The position numbers were made by a program, and so were the translations under genes. A model generated the notes under the pieces. That model made no database searches. It was given only the letters and a program-made list of their open reading frames with translations, and was not told the origin of the DNA. A DNA stretch of 64,000 nt from Micromonospora sp. NBC_00389 (GTDB lineage Bacteria > Actinomycetota > Actinomycetes > Mycobacteriales > Micromonosporaceae). The stretch covers positions 6,262,001-6,326,000 of the forward strand of contig NZ_CP107947.1 of the NCBI RefSeq assembly GCF_036059255.1, in the 5' to 3' direction. Positions 18,434 to 27,371 of this stretch are shown piece after piece. Position 1 is the first letter of the stretch; each line of letters starts with the position of its first letter.

Positions 18434-20740
18434 TCAGTCGGCATCGTCGATCTCCTCTTCGGTCCGCCGGGCACCCGCCGGTGGAATGGGGAAGTTGCGG
18501 TTGAAGATGTTGTCCGGGTCGTACGTCGCCTTGATGGCGCGCAACCGGCTGAGGGTCGGCTCGGGAAAGGCGTCCAGGAGCCGTTCCGGACTGGTGTCGG
18601 ACTCGAAGCTGAGGTACATGCCGTCGAGGTGCTCGTACAGGTCAGCCCAGAGCTTGTCGAGTTGGGACCTGCGGTCCGCGACGGTGGCGGCGAGCACCGA
18701 GAAGTTCTGGTCCCGGTGTGCGTAGGCGGTCGCCTCGCGGGCGATGTCGTTGACCGCTCCCCCGACGGAACGGAACTGCATGATCATCACGTCACCCGAG
18801 CGGATCATGGCGGCCATGACGTCCGCCGCCTGCGGGGTGATGTGATGCAGCAGGCCACTGTGGCTGTCGGACAGTCCCTGGCCCCGATGCTGGTTACCGG
18901 GCGGTGCGACGATCGCCGGGTACGGCACGAGCTGAGCCTGCTGGTCGAGGATCGGCCCGATCTCGAGGAACGGGCTCAGGGCGGCCTGCGCCGCTTCGAC
19001 GTCGTCTCCGGCGTAGACGAGGGTGACCTGGGCCGCAGCGGAGTTGCCACGGCGGGCGGGGAACAGGGAGAGGAAGCTGGTGATCTCCCGCGGCGCGTCC
19101 TCGACGAGCTGGCCCCAACGACGGAGCAGGCCGGCGGTGTCGGTCGCATCGACGACGAGCTGGGCGTAGGCGACGTTGTCGACCTCGTACGCCTCCAGTT
19201 CGAGGGCGGTGACGACGCCGAAGTTGCCGCCGGCGCCACGGATCGCCCAGAACAGGTCGGGGTGATGGTGCTCGTCGACGCGGAGCAGGCTGCCGTCCGC
19301 GGTGACGATCTCCGCGGCGACGATGTGGTCGATGGTGAGGCCGTACCTGCGGACCAGATATCCGATACCGGCGGTGGTGGCCAGGCCACCGACGCCCACG
19401 TCACCGTAGTCTCCCGAGCTCATCGCCAGGCCGTACGGGGCGAGCGCCCGGGCGACGTGGCCCCAGCGGGCTCCCGGCTCCAGGCGGATCCGGCGGGTGG
19501 CCCGGTCGAGCACCTCGACCTTGTTCATCGTGGACAGGTCGATGACGACTCCGCCGTCGTTCGTCGATCGGCCACTGATGCCGTGCCCGCCACTGCGTAC
19601 GGAGATCGGAGCACTCTGCGTCCGTGCATAGGCGACCGCGTCGACCACTTCGGCGGCGCCCTGCGGACGGATCACCAGGGCCGGTGATCCCTGCCAGCTG
19701 TAGCTGTGCCGCACCCGCTCGTACTCCGGGTCGCCAGGCTCGACGGACCGGGTGGCCAACGACGCGGGCAGCGCGTCGTAGTCGATGCCGGGCTGGCGCT
19801 TCGCCAGGGTGACGGCGGACCGGACCGGGCCGGTCGCGGCCGCGATCCCCGGGCGCTCCCTGGCCACGGCCTCCCGCAGCGCGGGAGCGATCTCCTGCCC
19901 GAAGGTCTGGATGAGGCGTGGATCGTCGCGGCCGATCAGGAAGGCGCTGAACCCTTCCTCCAGCACCAGCGGGAGGAGCTGGTCGACCCATTGCTCGGCC
20001 GGTCCCTGGAGGAAGCCGCGGTTACGCGACGACACGTCGACCGTGAAGAGGTTGAGCAGCCGACGGATCTGGCGCGGGTCCCGTCCGGCCTCGACCGCCG
20101 CCTCGTCGATGAGGCGGTTGGCGGTGAACCGGTCCGGCGACCGGAGGTACTCCAGGGTCGGCAACCAGCCGTTGGCCGTCTGGCCGGTCAACGCCAGCAT
20201 GCGTGGCTGGTAGGCGCCGAGCCAGATGTCGATCGCATGAGCCGGCACCGGGCCGCGCTGCATGCCCGGGATCGGGTAGTACTTCCCTTCCCTCCGCAGC
20301 GGTCCGGAGTCGGCGTCGTCCCAGACGCCGCGCAGGACGTCGATCGACTCCCGCAGCGCGGTGACGCCCTGCCCCGCGGTCAACCGACGGCCACCCATGC
20401 CCTCGACGCCGTCCCAGAACGCGCCAGCGCCGAGGCCGAGTTCGAACCGGCCGTGCGACAGCCGGTCCAGGCTCGCCGCGGCCCGGGCCAGGACGGCCGG
20501 CGGACGCAGCGGCAGGTTCAGGACGTTCGCCGAGACCTTGAGCCGCTCCGTGCGGGCGGCGACCCAGCTCAACAGGGTCCAGGTGTCGAGGAACTCGGCG
20601 TTGTACGGATGGTCCTGGAAGGTGGCGAGATCCAATCCGACCGTCTCGGTCAGTTCGGCCAGCGTCACCACCCGATCCGGGTCGTCCGCGCTCGGCGTGA
20701 CAAACGTCCCGAACAGGAGTTCGTGTCCGTAATCAGGCAT
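18434..20740 (-). CDS. Fusion flavoprotein: luciferase-like monooxygenase + BBE-type FAD oxidase
   Basis: Single 768-aa polypeptide with two complete flavoenzyme domains. Residues about 10-290 are a luciferase-like (LLM) FMN/F420 oxidoreductase (TFQDHPYN, SHGRFELGLGAGAFWDG, IDIWLGAYQPRML). About 330-768 is a PCMH-type FAD-binding oxidase with RSGGHGISG, in which His386 is the usual 8-alpha covalent FAD site, and the C-terminal berberine-bridge motif YDPDNIFNRN. The second FAD-linking Cys of bicovalent BBE enzymes is absent (TTAGIGYLVRRYG), so attachment is monocovalent. No stop, frameshift or linker break separates the halves. The substrate is unknown. A GTTG-N5-CAAC operator lies upstream. 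Confidence 0.88.
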   Translation of the reverse strand: MPDYGHELLFGTFVTPSADDPDRVVTLAELTETVGLDLATFQDHPYNAEFLDTWTLLSWVAARTERLKVSANVLNLPLRPPAVLARAAASLDRLSHGRFELGLGAGAFWDGVEGMGGRRLTAGQGVTALRESIDVLRGVWDDADSGPLRREGKYYPIPGMQRGPVPAHAIDIWLGAYQPRMLALTGQTANGWLPTLEYLRSPDRFTANRLIDEAAVEAGRDPRQIRRLLNLFTVDVSSRNRGFLQGPAEQWVDQLLPLVLEEGFSAFLIGRDDPRLIQTFGQEIAPALREAVARERPGIAAATGPVRSAVTLAKRQPGIDYDALPASLATRSVEPGDPEYERVRHSYSWQGSPALVIRPQGAAEVVDAVAYARTQSAPISVRSGGHGISGRSTNDGGVVIDLSTMNKVEVLDRATRRIRLEPGARWGHVARALAPYGLAMSSGDYGDVGVGGLATTAGIGYLVRRYGLTIDHIVAAEIVTADGSLLRVDEHHHPDLFWAIRGAGGNFGVVTALELEAYEVDNVAYAQLVVDATDTAGLLRRWGQLVEDAPREITSFLSLFPARRGNSAAAQVTLVYAGDDVEAAQAALSPFLEIGPILDQQAQLVPYPAIVAPPGNQHRGQGLSDSHSGLLHHITPQAADVMAAMIRSGDVMIMQFRSVGGAVNDIAREATAYAHRDQNFSVLAATVADRRSQLDKLWADLYEHLDGMYLSFESDTSPERLLDAFPEPTLSRLRAIKATYDPDNIFNRNFPIPPAGARRTEEEIDDAD

Positions 20741-20778
20741 GTCCGGTTGCCACCAATCTCACCATCGCTCGGGTATCT

Positions 20779-20791
20779 GTTGGTCAACAAC
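20779..20791. promoter_or_regulatory. GTTG-N5-CAAC operator upstream of the flavoprotein fusion
   Basis: GTTGGTCAACAAC lies 38 bp upstream of the fusion start, in the divergent space shared with the acetamidase gene. It differs from the site at the marR promoter by a single base. A further half site, GGACAAC, follows at 20801. Confidence 0.6.
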
Positions 20792-20856
20792 TCATATGCT
20801 GGACAACGTATTCCCTACCCTCGCGGCGATGTCACGGCAGCAACTAGCCTGCGCAG

Positions 20857-21783
20857 ATGCGACACACCCTCACCCCGGGCGACGAGACCCTGCACGGCCA
20901 CTTCTCCCCCGACTTCCCGCCGGTGCTCACCATCGAGCCGGGCGACACCGTCACCTACCGCACCCTGGACTGCTGGTGGTCGGCCGGCCCGTACCCGGGC
21001 GGGAAGAACCGGGAACGGCCCCGGGCCCCGCAGTACCAGCCCGACCACGGACACGCGCTGATCGGTCCGGTTGCGGTCCGCGGTGCACGCGCCGGCCAGA
21101 CCCTCGAGGTACGCATCGACGCGATCGTCCCGGCCACCTGGGGGACCACTGTGGCCGGCGGCTGGCCGAGCAACTTCAACGAGCGGTACGGCGTCGAGAC
21201 GGACGGCGTGGTGCACGCCTGGGCACTGGACCCGGTGACGATGACCGGCCGCAACCAGCACGGCCACACCATCGCGCTGCGTCCCTTCATGGGGGTGCTC
21301 GGCATGCCGCCGGCCGAGCCGGGGCAGCACTCGACGGTGCCGCCGCGACCCCACGGCGGCAACCTGGACTGCAAGGATCTGACCGCCGGCAGCACCCTGC
21401 TGCTGCCGATCCCGGTCGACGGGGCGCTGTTCTCGGTCGGAGACGGGCACGCCGCGCAGGGGGACGGAGAGGTCGGCGGTACCGCGATCGAGTGCCCGAT
21501 GGACGAGGTGACGCTGACCGTCGACGTCCGCGACGACTTCCCGGTCACCGGCCCGGTGGCGCGCACTGCGGACGCCTGGCTGACCCTTGGCGTCGGCGCG
21601 TCCCTCGACGACGCCACGTTCATGGCCCTGGACTCGATGCTGACCCTGATGCAACGGCTGCACGGCATCAGTCGTCCGGACGCGGTGGCGCTGGCCAGCG
21701 TCGCGGTCGACGTACGGGTGACGCAGATCGTCAACCAGACCGTCGGCGCGCACGCGGTGCTCCGCCACGACGCGCTGCGCTGA
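20857..21783 (+). CDS. Acetamidase/formamidase family protein
   Basis: Amide hydrolase of 308 aa (PF03069 type). The N-terminal beta-rich domain begins at HGHFSPDFPPVLTIEPGDTV. Motifs GPVAVRGARAGQTLEV and GGNLDCKDLTAGSTLLLPIPVDGALFSVGDGHAAQGDGE are the family hallmarks, and the His/Asp-rich GDGHAAQGDGE segment supplies metal ligands. It should release ammonia from formamide, acetamide or similar small amides. ATG 20857 follows TAGCCT (20845-20850) by six bases, so the transcript is probably leaderless. It is divergent from the flavoprotein fusion and may share its MarR control. Confidence 0.88.
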   Translation: MRHTLTPGDETLHGHFSPDFPPVLTIEPGDTVTYRTLDCWWSAGPYPGGKNRERPRAPQYQPDHGHALIGPVAVRGARAGQTLEVRIDAIVPATWGTTVAGGWPSNFNERYGVETDGVVHAWALDPVTMTGRNQHGHTIALRPFMGVLGMPPAEPGQHSTVPPRPHGGNLDCKDLTAGSTLLLPIPVDGALFSVGDGHAAQGDGEVGGTAIECPMDEVTLTVDVRDDFPVTGPVARTADAWLTLGVGASLDDATFMALDSMLTLMQRLHGISRPDAVALASVAVDVRVTQIVNQTVGAHAVLRHDALR

Positions 21784-21827
21784 GCCGGCGCGACCACGTC
21801 GGCGCTGTCAGCGCCTCGATGATCCCG

Positions 21828-21908
21828 TCAGTGCGGGCCGCCGTCCAGGATCGCGTACGCCAGCCACCGGATCCGCTGCATCTCGGTGGCCAGGTCGGCG
21901 GCGGCCAC
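21828..21908 (-). CDS. Possible small ORF (26 aa) below the DUF2470-like gene
   Basis: GTG at 21908 opens a 26-codon frame ending in TGA. The peptide includes DLATEMQRIRWLAYAILDGG. Codon use is GC-rich at third positions like the real genes here, and the frame begins just after the TAA of the upstream gene on the same strand. There is no convincing ribosome site, so it could equally be the relic of a longer gene. No family is recognised. Confidence 0.25.
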   Translation of the reverse strand: MAAADLATEMQRIRWLAYAILDGGPH

Positions 21909-21915
21909 CGCGCAG

Positions 21916-22851
21916 TTACTGCTCCGGCGTCGCGTGCTTCGTCACTGACGGAATGCCGCACAACGCCCCTGGTAGATCGCAGGCGATCGCCGGAGGCCGC
22001 GCCGCGACAGCCGCGGCGCGAGGCGGGCGGCCGGAGCCAGGCCGTGCCGCCTCGGCAAGCAACATCCGCAGTCCCTCGGCGAGGCCGGCGTGCCCGGGGG
22101 CCCGGATGGGGAACGGCAGCCGGGCGTCGGTGTATCCGTCCGCTGCCTCGACGCGGAGCACCATGCCGTCGGCGTCGACGGCGACCGGTACGACCCGAGT
22201 CGACCTGGCGGTCACCGCAGGGTCGACCAGCATCGCGAGCTGGTCGAGAACGTCGCCGTGCCGCTGGACGAGGTGCTGCAGGTATGCGGCCTCGACGGTC
22301 GCGAGCGGGTCCGGCAGGGCGGCACGATAGGCGCTGACGCTCACCGTCGTTTCGTCGCCGTCATGGATGAGGCCGACCTCGACCGGTTCGACCGCCCACA
22401 GCGCGACGGGAGGCAGGTCGAGCAGGGACAGGACGGTGTCGTCGTCGCACGAGTCCAGGCTGGCCGGGTCGAACCGGCGGGCGGTACCCAACACCCACAC
22501 CCTGGCCCGCACCCGGGACCGGACGGCAACCGGAATGAGCTGCGTCACGTCGAGCCGGACTGCCCCCGGTCGACCTCGGGCGGCGACCAACAGGCCGCCG
22601 GCCTGGGTCATCGCATCGACCGCGAGAACCACCGTGCCGTCGGGCAGTACGGCGTGCTCTTCGATGAGATCTATGGCGGTGTCGCCGAGCCGGAGCCGTA
22701 GTGACGCCGTGGCGGACAGGGCGGAGCGCACCGTCACGCTGGTCAAACCGGTCGCTACGGCGCGTACTCCCGCCGCTGGCGCCTCTGCCGTCGCGTCGGA
22801 GCCGGGAGCGGCATCAGCCAGCTCCGCTCGATGCCCGGCGGGATGGAACAC
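21916..22851 (-). CDS. Iron-regulated DUF2470-like (haem/siderophore-associated) protein
   Basis: Soluble protein of 311 aa with no signal peptide or membrane segment. The C-terminal third (YLQHLVQRHGDVLDQLAMLV through MVLRVEAADGYTDARLPFP) resembles the DUF2470 domain found at the end of haem-utilisation proteins of the HugZ/HutZ type. The N-terminal part is not recognised with confidence. GTG 22851 is preceded by GAGGGGG. A close match to the DtxR/IdeR iron box lies about 60 bp upstream (22911-22929), so expression should rise under iron starvation. A haem or iron role is an inference from domain and box. Confidence 0.6.
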   Translation of the reverse strand: MFHPAGHRAELADAAPGSDATAEAPAAGVRAVATGLTSVTVRSALSATASLRLRLGDTAIDLIEEHAVLPDGTVVLAVDAMTQAGGLLVAARGRPGAVRLDVTQLIPVAVRSRVRARVWVLGTARRFDPASLDSCDDDTVLSLLDLPPVALWAVEPVEVGLIHDGDETTVSVSAYRAALPDPLATVEAAYLQHLVQRHGDVLDQLAMLVDPAVTARSTRVVPVAVDADGMVLRVEAADGYTDARLPFPIRAPGHAGLAEGLRMLLAEAARPGSGRPPRAAAVAARPPAIACDLPGALCGIPSVTKHATPEQ

Positions 22852-22910
22852 GATGTCGGGCCCCCTCGGCCATGAAGTGAAGACGAACTCGACCTAGGGG
22901 CATGACTTTA

Positions 22911-22929
22911 GTAGGCAAGGCTTACCTTG
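22911..22929 (-). promoter_or_regulatory. DtxR/IdeR-type iron box
   Basis: GTAGGCAAGGCTTACCTTG matches the consensus TWAGGTWAGSCTWACCTWA at 16 of 19 positions, counting W and S matches. It lies 60 bp upstream of the DUF2470-like start. Confidence 0.7.
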
Positions 22930-22940
22930 CCAAGTGAGGT

Positions 22941-22972
22941 GGTGTCGTACCGCCGCAAGGCGGCACGGCACC
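22941..22972 (-). terminator. Hairpin terminator after the DUF1540 gene
   Basis: Arms 22941-22954 and 22959-22972 pair over 13 bases with one mismatch and a GCAA tetraloop. It lies 44 bp beyond the DUF1540 stop and directly before the iron box of the next gene, so it insulates the two units. Confidence 0.7.
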
Positions 22973-23016
22973 GAGTCCGAGGCGCCGTCACCCGGTAGGG
23001 CGGCACCTGGTGACTC

Positions 23017-23313
23017 TCACGCGGGCTGGTAGGTGAGGCAGTCACTCGCGGTGGCGCCCGGACCGACAGTGATGGACTCGGCGGTGCAGGCGAGGTTGGT
23101 GTTGTAGACACACTCGGAACGCGCGCACGCGCCAACCGCACCGGTGACCTCCGCGATCCCTCCGGCCACCGACGACTCGACAAACGTCGCACACGATGCG
23201 GCGTCCCCCGTCGAGGCCACGGTGATCGCCGGAGCGTGGCAGCCGCTGTCGTTGAAGCTACAGGTCGTGGCGGCGCATTCGCGTACCGGAGGTGACTGCA
23301 GCAACGTTTTCAT
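23017..23313 (-). CDS. Cys-rich protein with two DUF1540 repeats
   Basis: Small protein of 98 aa with no signal peptide. Two copies of the DUF1540 pattern are visible: VRECAATTCSFN...GCHAPAITV...CATF at about 9-43 and VGACARSECVYN...ACTAESITV...CLTY at about 62-95. Each has four cysteines in C-x4-C-x5/6-C spacing plus a final Cys, suggesting metal binding. ATG 23313 has an AAAGGGAG site; a longer frame from 23355 lacks one. The lower-GC region upstream holds an inverted repeat (TTTGCC at 23381, GGCAAA at 23399) and tandem iron boxes further out. The function of DUF1540 proteins is not known. Confidence 0.85.
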   Translation of the reverse strand: MKTLLQSPPVRECAATTCSFNDSGCHAPAITVASTGDAASCATFVESSVAGGIAEVTGAVGACARSECVYNTNLACTAESITVGPGATASDCLTYQPA

Positions 23314-23667
23314 GGTGTCTCCCTTTGTCCGGCCCAGGCGGCGGGGCGCGTCCACCCGGCGTGTGGATCTGCCGTCAATATTTGCCGCTCAGATGGAGGG
23401 CAAACCCGTTACCAGCCATCCTGCATTTAAATCTGAATAGCAATCACCACTCTAGCGGCGAACGCCGGTGACAGCAGACTTGTCGCAGTTTCCGCCCTGG
23501 GTCGTGAACAAGAAAGATTAGCCTTACCTTTGTTAGGCCAGTCTTGCTTTACCTGCCGAATCGAAGAGCCTTTTTCATCATGCGTAGTGGCTGGTCTCCA
23601 CACGGTGTAGGACGAGGGTGGATATGGGCGCTGCTGGAGAACGCGGGATCTGGGTAGCCTGGACACC
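23314..23667. other. Regulatory intergenic region between DUF1540 gene and ABM gene
   Basis: This 354-bp divergent spacer is clearly richer in A+T than the rest of the window. It holds an inverted repeat TTTGCC/GGCAAA with a 12-nt spacer (23381-23404) in the DUF1540 leader and two adjacent iron-box-like sites (23513-23551). A TAGCCT -10 for the right-hand gene is at 23655-23660. A 25-codon frame at 23580-23657 has no ribosome site and is not called. Confidence 0.6.
23513..23551. promoter_or_regulatory. Tandem DtxR/IdeR-type iron boxes
   Basis: AAAGATTAGCCTTACCTTT (23513-23531) matches the 19-bp iron-box consensus at 16 positions. TTAGGCCAGTCTTGCTTTA starts about one base later and matches about 14. 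Adjacent boxes would let two regulator dimers bind side by side. The pair lies 200 bp upstream of the DUF1540 start and 117 bp upstream of the ABM start, so which gene it serves is not settled. Confidence 0.55.
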
Positions 23668-24000
23668 ATGATCTTCATTACCGCCAAGTTCCGCGTCCTG
23701 CCCGAGCACGCTGACCGGTGGCCGCAGATCGCCGCCGACTTCACCGAGGCGACCCGGGCCGAGCCGGGTTGCCTGTGGTTCGACTGGTCCCGCAGCCTGG
23801 ACGACCCGACCGAGTACGTGCTGGTCGAGGCGTTTCGCGACGACGAGGCCGGCGGGGCACACGTGCAGTCCGCCCATTTCCGCACGGCGCAGGAGACCCT
23901 GCCGCCGCACCTGGCCGAGACGCCCCGCATCGTGAACGCCACTGTGCCGCAGCAGGACTGGTCGCTGCTCGGCGAGATGGCCGTGCCCGAGGGGCGCTGA
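23668..24000 (+). CDS. Antibiotic biosynthesis monooxygenase (ABM/YgiN) family protein
   Basis: Small dimeric ferredoxin-like alpha/beta-barrel protein of 110 aa. It opens MIFITAKFRVLPEH, continues EPGCLWFDWSRSLDDPTEYVLVEAFRD, and has AHVQSAHFRTAQETL. This is the YgiN/quinol-monooxygenase pattern of cofactor-free oxygenases. Haem-degrading IsdG-type enzymes belong to the same superfamily, and the iron boxes nearby make that worth keeping open, but the IsdG catalytic triad is not evident. ATG 23668 lies seven bases after TAGCCT with no ribosome site: probably leaderless. Confidence 0.85.
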   Translation: MIFITAKFRVLPEHADRWPQIAADFTEATRAEPGCLWFDWSRSLDDPTEYVLVEAFRDDEAGGAHVQSAHFRTAQETLPPHLAETPRIVNATVPQQDWSLLGEMAVPEGR

Positions 24001-24064
24001 CCGCGCTGGCGCAGGCGCGCCGGGATGGCAACGGCATCGACCCGGCACGCCCCGCCGGCGTACT

Positions 24065-24457
24065 TCACCGGAAGAACGCGCGCACCGGGCGGACGAACCA
24101 CAACATCCAGACCACGACGATCGTCACGACCGCGCCCATGATCAGCAGAAGCCTGATCCACGGATTGTCGATGAACGCGAAGACGAAGAACCGCCCGACG
24201 AACTGGATCGCGAGCAGCACCGTGACGAGCACCCGGGTCCAGGGGCGGCCGCTGAAGAGCTTGACCGCCAGCCACGCGTAGAAAAGCCCGAAGCTGAGGT
24301 GGAACGCTTGCGGAACACCGATTCCGTACGGCGGCGTGAACAGCGAGAATGCGTGCTCGGCCACCAGGACGAACAACAGCACCCGAACTGCGGCAAGCCC
24401 GGCCGGCGCCAACCGGGGCGAACGTTGCTGTGCGGGGCGTAGCAGGGAATCAGCCAT
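24065..24457 (-). CDS. Small four-helix membrane protein, unknown function
   Basis: Protein of 130 aa with four predicted membrane helices (about 23-43, 55-70, 78-97 and 102-125). The last is very hydrophobic (LLLIMGAVVTIVVVWMLW). A basic tail, RPVRAFFR, should face the cytoplasm. ATG 24457 has GGGAGA ten bases upstream; an in-frame GTG at 24466 is too close to that site. No family is recognised. It lies convergent to the ABM gene and downstream of the xylanase terminator, with no functional context. Confidence 0.7.
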   Translation of the reverse strand: MADSLLRPAQQRSPRLAPAGLAAVRVLLFVLVAEHAFSLFTPPYGIGVPQAFHLSFGLFYAWLAVKLFSGRPWTRVLVTVLLAIQFVGRFFVFAFIDNPWIRLLLIMGAVVTIVVVWMLWFVRPVRAFFR

Positions 24458-24690
24458 CGCGAACACTCTCCCTCAGGGCGCTCGGTGTCGATCGGCAAGC
24501 CGATCGTCACCCCACCCGGTTCACCGGCACATCCGGGCGATCCCCGCGCCGCCCCCAGAGACAACCCCGAGGACGCACCCCTACAGGTGCTGGTGGCACA
24601 CCCGCGATCGCCTGGACTACGGGATATCGACGCGCGAGCGTGGCCGACTCGTCTGGCGCTCCTCGCCGCTGACCACCGGCCGGCGGTACT

Positions 24691-24722
24691 CCGGCGCGGC
24701 GGCCGATCGGCCGCCGCGCCGG
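24691..24722 (-). terminator. 32-bp perfect palindrome after the xylanase gene
   Basis: Positions 24691-24706 are the exact reverse complement of 24707-24722. The palindrome begins 16 bp after the xylanase stop and is the likely terminator. A perfect dyad with no loop could also form a cruciform or bind a dimeric protein. Confidence 0.7.
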
Positions 24723-24738
24723 AAGGCGTGGACTCGGG

Positions 24739-26297
<1,559 letters not shown>

Positions 26298-27323
26298 ATG
26301 AGCAATGTCTCCGCTGGCACGGTCATCCGGTCGGGGCGACTACGCGCGGCGCTGTCCGTGCTGGCCACCGCCATCGCGATGTGCGGCGTCGTCATCGCGG
26401 CCACCGCGACCCCGTCGAGCGCCGCCGCCTGCAACGGCTACGTTGGGCTCACCTTCGACGACGGTCCGACCGGCAGCACCAGCGCCCTGCTGACCGTGCT
26501 GCGCAACAACGGCGTACGGGCCACGATGTTCAACGTCGGGCAGAACGTCCAGAACAACCGGGCGGCGGCGCAGGCGCAGGTGGCCGCCGGCATGTGGGTC
26601 GGCAACCACAGTTGGAACCACGCCCACATGACGTCGATGAGTCAGGCGCAGATGCAGTCCGACCTGTCCCAGACGAGCTCGGCGATCCAGTCGGCCACGG
26701 GCAGCCGGCCGCAGCTGTTCCGGCCGCCGTACGGCGAGACCAACTCCACCCTCCAGTCCGTCGCCTCGTCACTCGGCATGCGGCAGGTGATCTGGGACGT
26801 GGATTCTCAGGACTGGAACGGCGCCAGCGTCGGCCAGATCGTGTCCAACGCCGGCCGTCTCCAGGCCGGCCAGGTCATCCTCATGCACGACGGGATCCAG
26901 AACACCCGCGACGCGATCCCACAGATCATCGCCAACCTCACCAGCCGCAACCTGTGCCCCGGCATGATCTCGCCGTCGACCGGCCGCGCGGTCGCGCCCG
27001 ACGGCACGAACCCGCCGCCTGGCGGTGGCACCCCGCCACCCACAGGCGGAAGCTGCACCGCGACGGCGACGACCACCAACGTCTGGGGCGACCGGTACAA
27101 CACCTCGGTGACGGTCAGCGGCGCCAACACCTGGACCGTGGTCGTGGCCACCACCGCACCGCAGAGGATCTCCACCACCTGGAACGGCAGCGCCAGCTGG
27201 GACGGCAGCGGCAACGTCCTGACCATGCGGTCCAACGGCAGCGGTAACACCTTCGGCTTCACCACGATGTTCAACGGCAACAGCAGCGCCCGACCGCAGA
27301 TCCGCTCCTGCACCGCCGGCTGA
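26298..27323 (+). CDS. Secreted CE4 polysaccharide deacetylase with C-terminal CBM2
   Basis: Secreted NodB-type deacetylase of 341 aa, likely an acetylxylan esterase or chitin deacetylase. The signal peptide ends near SSAAA (about 43). The five CE4 motifs are present: TFDDGP, HSWNH, RPPYG, DVDSQDW and LMHDG, giving the Asp-His-His metal triad and catalytic residues. A Pro/Gly linker leads to CBM2 (about 250-340) with WGDRYNTSV, NTWTVVV and TTWNGSASW. Pairing with a xylanase that carries the same type of binding module favours acetylxylan as substrate (inference). Confidence 0.92.
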   Translation: MSNVSAGTVIRSGRLRAALSVLATAIAMCGVVIAATATPSSAAACNGYVGLTFDDGPTGSTSALLTVLRNNGVRATMFNVGQNVQNNRAAAQAQVAAGMWVGNHSWNHAHMTSMSQAQMQSDLSQTSSAIQSATGSRPQLFRPPYGETNSTLQSVASSLGMRQVIWDVDSQDWNGASVGQIVSNAGRLQAGQVILMHDGIQNTRDAIPQIIANLTSRNLCPGMISPSTGRAVAPDGTNPPPGGGTPPPTGGSCTATATTTNVWGDRYNTSVTVSGANTWTVVVATTAPQRISTTWNGSASWDGSGNVLTMRSNGSGNTFGFTTMFNGNSSARPQIRSCTAG

Positions 27324-27371
27324 CAGAGGCGGGGTCGCGGCAGGTACGGCTGCTGCTCCGGACGAGGCGCG

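Noticed and set aside
23580..23657. 25-codon ORF starting ATGCGTAGTGG
   Set aside because: No ribosome site or -10 at leaderless spacing, and its stop lies inside the -10 of the ABM gene. No recognisable peptide type.
23668..24000. Calling the ABM protein an IsdG-type haem oxygenase
   Set aside because: The Asn-Trp-His catalytic set of IsdG enzymes is not evident. Iron boxes nearby are only circumstantial.
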